Assembly (NCBI GenBank): GCA_027036095.1
Contig: JALVTA010000107.1
Span: 1-7,766 of the forward strand
DNA length: 7,766 nucleotides
Direction of reading: 5' to 3'
Source: Thiotrichales bacterium
GTDB lineage: Bacteria > Pseudomonadota > Gammaproteobacteria > Thiomicrospirales > Thiomicrospiraceae
This document shows positions 6,245 through 7,766 of the stretch, piece after piece (position 1 is the stretch's first letter; the number at the start of each line of letters is the position of its first letter). Below the pieces are notes generated by a model, which saw nothing but the letters and a program-made list of their open reading frames with translations, was not told where the DNA came from and searched no databases. Position numbers and translations under genes: made by a program.

Positions 6245-7215
6245 ACTACCTGCTGCGCCGGCTGCTCTATGCCGTGCCCATTCTCATCGGGGTGAACCTG
6301 ATCACCTTCGCGCTGTTTTTCATGGTCAACACGCCGGATGACATGGCGCGCATCCATCTGGGCGCCAAGCAGACCACGCCGGAGATGATCGAGGCGTGGA
6401 AGGCGGCCCACGGCTATGACCGGCCGCTGTTCTTCAACCCTGATGCGGATGGGCTGGGCAAGGTGACCGACACCCTGTTCTTCAATGAAAGCGTGCGCCT
6501 GTTTACCTTTGACTTCGGCCTGTCCGACAGCGGGCGGGATATCGGCTCCGACATCCGTCAGCGCATGTGGCCGTCGCTGGCGCTGGCGCTCCCCACCTTT
6601 CTTATGGGGCTGTGGGTCAACATTACGCTGGCGCTGGCGGTGGTGCTGTTCCGCTATTCTCTGGTGGACAGGGTGGCGCTGGTGGCGGCGGTGGTGCTGA
6701 TGTCCATCTCAGGGCTGTTCTACATCATTGGTGGGCAGGTGCTGGTCAGCAAGATGCTGCACTGGGTGCCCATCTCCGGCTATCAGCCGGGGGCGGATGC
6801 GTGGAAATTTCTCATTCTGCCCGTGCTCATCGGGGTGATTTCCGGCCTGGGGAGTGGGTTGCGCTGGTACCGCACGCTCTTTCTCGAGGAGGTGGAGAAG
6901 GAGTATGTGCGCACGGCCCGGGCTAAGGGGCTGTCGCCATGGCAGGTGATGCGCCGTCATGTGCTGCCCAACGGGCTGCTGCCCATTCTTACCGGTGTGG
7001 TGGTGGTGATCCCCACGCTGTTCATGGGGTCGCTGGTGATGGAAAGCTTCTTCGGCATTCCGGGGCTGGGCAGTTACACCATTGAGGCGATTCAGGGTCA
7101 GGATTTCGCCATTGTCAGGGCGATGGTTTTTCTGGGCGCGGTGCTCTATATCGTGGGGCTGATGCTCACGGACATTGCCTATGCCTGGGCGGACCCCAGG
7201 GTGCGCTTTCATTAG
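6238..7215 (+). CDS. ABC transporter permease, DppB/OppB type
   Basis: An inner-membrane channel subunit of the peptide-family importer, 325 residues. It begins MLNYLLRRLLYAVPILIGVN, the standard DppB-type opening, so the ATG at 6238 is preferred over longer readings that overlap the binding-protein gene. About six membrane segments are visible: 8-30, 115-138, 145-168, 190-206, 248-270 and 292-315. A periplasmic stretch (31-112) follows the first, as usual in this family. The EAA loop that contacts the ATPase is at about 223-245 (YVRTARAKGLSPWQVMRR, then HVLPN), with the conserved Gly at 231. ESFFGIPGLG (269-278) and the C-terminal DIAYAWADPRVRF are typical. The ATGCTGA overlap with the preceding gene implies translational coupling. 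The protein has no cysteine. Confidence 0.95.
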   Translation: MLNYLLRRLLYAVPILIGVNLITFALFFMVNTPDDMARIHLGAKQTTPEMIEAWKAAHGYDRPLFFNPDADGLGKVTDTLFFNESVRLFTFDFGLSDSGRDIGSDIRQRMWPSLALALPTFLMGLWVNITLALAVVLFRYSLVDRVALVAAVVLMSISGLFYIIGGQVLVSKMLHWVPISGYQPGADAWKFLILPVLIGVISGLGSGLRWYRTLFLEEVEKEYVRTARAKGLSPWQVMRRHVLPNGLLPILTGVVVVIPTLFMGSLVMESFFGIPGLGSYTIEAIQGQDFAIVRAMVFLGAVLYIVGLMLTDIAYAWADPRVRFH

Positions 7216-7229
7216 AGGTGGGAGGAGTG

Positions 7230-7646
7230 ATGTCTAAGTTATTGAAAACAGTCTCATTGTTCATGGTGCTACTGACTTCCGTCAGCTGGGCGGAGCCGGT
7301 GGATTTCGTGGTGCAGTTTACCCGTGCCGATGGTCTGAACAACGGCCACCGTCGCGTGCTGTTCCAGATCGACCGGGTGCTGAAGGAGCTGGGGCCGGAG
7401 AAGGTGCGTTTTACCGTGGTGGCCTATGAGGAGGGTATTCACGCCCTGCGTGCGGACAATGCCCGCACGGCAACGCTGGTGACCGATCTGGCCAACCGGG
7501 GGGTGATCTTCAAGGCCTGTCGCATCAGCATGAAAGCCAGCGGCCTGACGGAAGATGACATGAACATGGCGGCAGATTTCGTGCCGGCGGGTGCGCCGGA
7601 AGTCATCCGCCTGCAGATGCAAGGTTACCGATACTGGAAGCCCTGA
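7230..7646 (+). CDS. Secreted DsrE-family protein encoded inside the ABC transporter operon
   Basis: A 138-residue protein with a signal peptide (KLLKTVSLFMVLLTSVSWA, probable cleavage after Ala21), so predicted periplasmic. The mature part resembles the small DsrE/DsrF-like family: an N-terminal beta strand (VDFVVQF), VRFTVVAYEEGIHAL (59-73), a single conserved-type cysteine in FKACRISMK (94-102, Cys97), and the C-terminal VPAGAPEVIRLQMQGYRYWKP. Related cytoplasmic DsrE proteins carry sulfur on cysteine in sulfur transfer; the role of exported members is largely unknown. I chose the ATG at 7230, with GGAGGA just upstream at 7221-7226, over a GTG at 7218 that would lie over that ribosome-binding site. 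It starts 14 bases after the upstream permease stop, and its TGA overlaps the next ATG (TGATG), so it is built into the operon. A role in the transporter, or in thiol chemistry of its substrate, is inference. Confidence 0.85.
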   Translation: MSKLLKTVSLFMVLLTSVSWAEPVDFVVQFTRADGLNNGHRRVLFQIDRVLKELGPEKVRFTVVAYEEGIHALRADNARTATLVTDLANRGVIFKACRISMKASGLTEDDMNMAADFVPAGAPEVIRLQMQGYRYWKP

Positions 7647-7766
7647 TGGCACTGACCCTGTTATGGACCGATGCGCTGGTGTGGCTGCTGGTGGTGATGC
7701 TCACCGCCTGGGGCTGGACCGCCCGGCGTGACCGGCTGGTGCTGGAGCGCTGGCAGGCGGTGTTCG
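7646..7766 (+). CDS. Probable second ABC transporter permease, DppC/OppC type (N-terminal fragment, cut off by window end)
   Basis: The frame opens with ATG overlapping the stop of the DsrE-like gene (TGATG) and runs open to the window end, giving 40 visible residues. One membrane segment (about 8-25, rich in Leu, Val and Trp) is followed by a basic stretch (ARRDRLVLERWQAVF). Many DppC-type permeases have an N-terminal membrane segment and a basic WxxVF-like stretch just before the conserved core. The operon also lacks its second permease so far, so that identity is the best guess. The conserved core and EAA loop lie outside the window, so this rests mainly on context. Confidence 0.65.
   Translation, partial: MALTLLWTDALVWLLVVMLTAWGWTARRDRLVLERWQAVF

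Overview
The window looks like part of a GC-rich gammaproteobacterial chromosome. The FabI protein is closest by eye to the Pseudomonas-type enzyme. The other genes (a zinc-binding chemoreceptor, a short signal peptide peptidase, a family 5 ABC importer and a secreted DsrE-like protein) fit a free-living, motile gammaproteobacterium. The DsrE-like protein hints at, but does not prove, a lineage related to sulfur oxidisers. I cannot name a genus. No rRNA, tRNA, insertion sequence, CRISPR array or phage gene was seen, and gene density is high.

The left half (1-4057) is transcribed leftward. In transcription order it holds fabI (enoyl-ACP reductase), a rho-independent terminator, a short SppA-type S49 peptidase, and a large methyl-accepting chemotaxis protein whose C-terminal end runs off the window at base 1. 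The chemoreceptor has a periplasmic double-Cache region, a HAMP domain, a classical signalling hairpin and a C-terminal chemoreceptor zinc-binding (CZB) domain with all four ligands. The 75-base gap between the peptidase and the chemoreceptor can fold into a compact three-way junction.

The right half (4112-7766) is transcribed rightward as one tightly packed operon. It contains a family 5 solute-binding lipoprotein with an extra C-terminal membrane segment, a DppB/OppB-type permease (7-base overlap), a small secreted DsrE-family protein, and the start of a further membrane protein, probably the DppC/OppC-type permease (1-base TGATG overlap). The ATPase subunits are not in the window and would be expected further right. 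Together these encode an inner-membrane importer for peptides or a similar solute, with a DsrE-like protein inserted between the two permease genes.

The two halves diverge from a 54-base gap. There, near-consensus -10 hexamers on opposite strands sit one base apart within a small palindrome. The rightward -10 lies so close to the start codon, which lacks a Shine-Dalgarno sequence, that the lipoprotein mRNA may be leaderless. The points most worth a second look are the DsrE gene inside the transporter operon, the double-anchored binding protein, the symmetric divergent promoter with its possible leaderless transcript, and the three-way junction.
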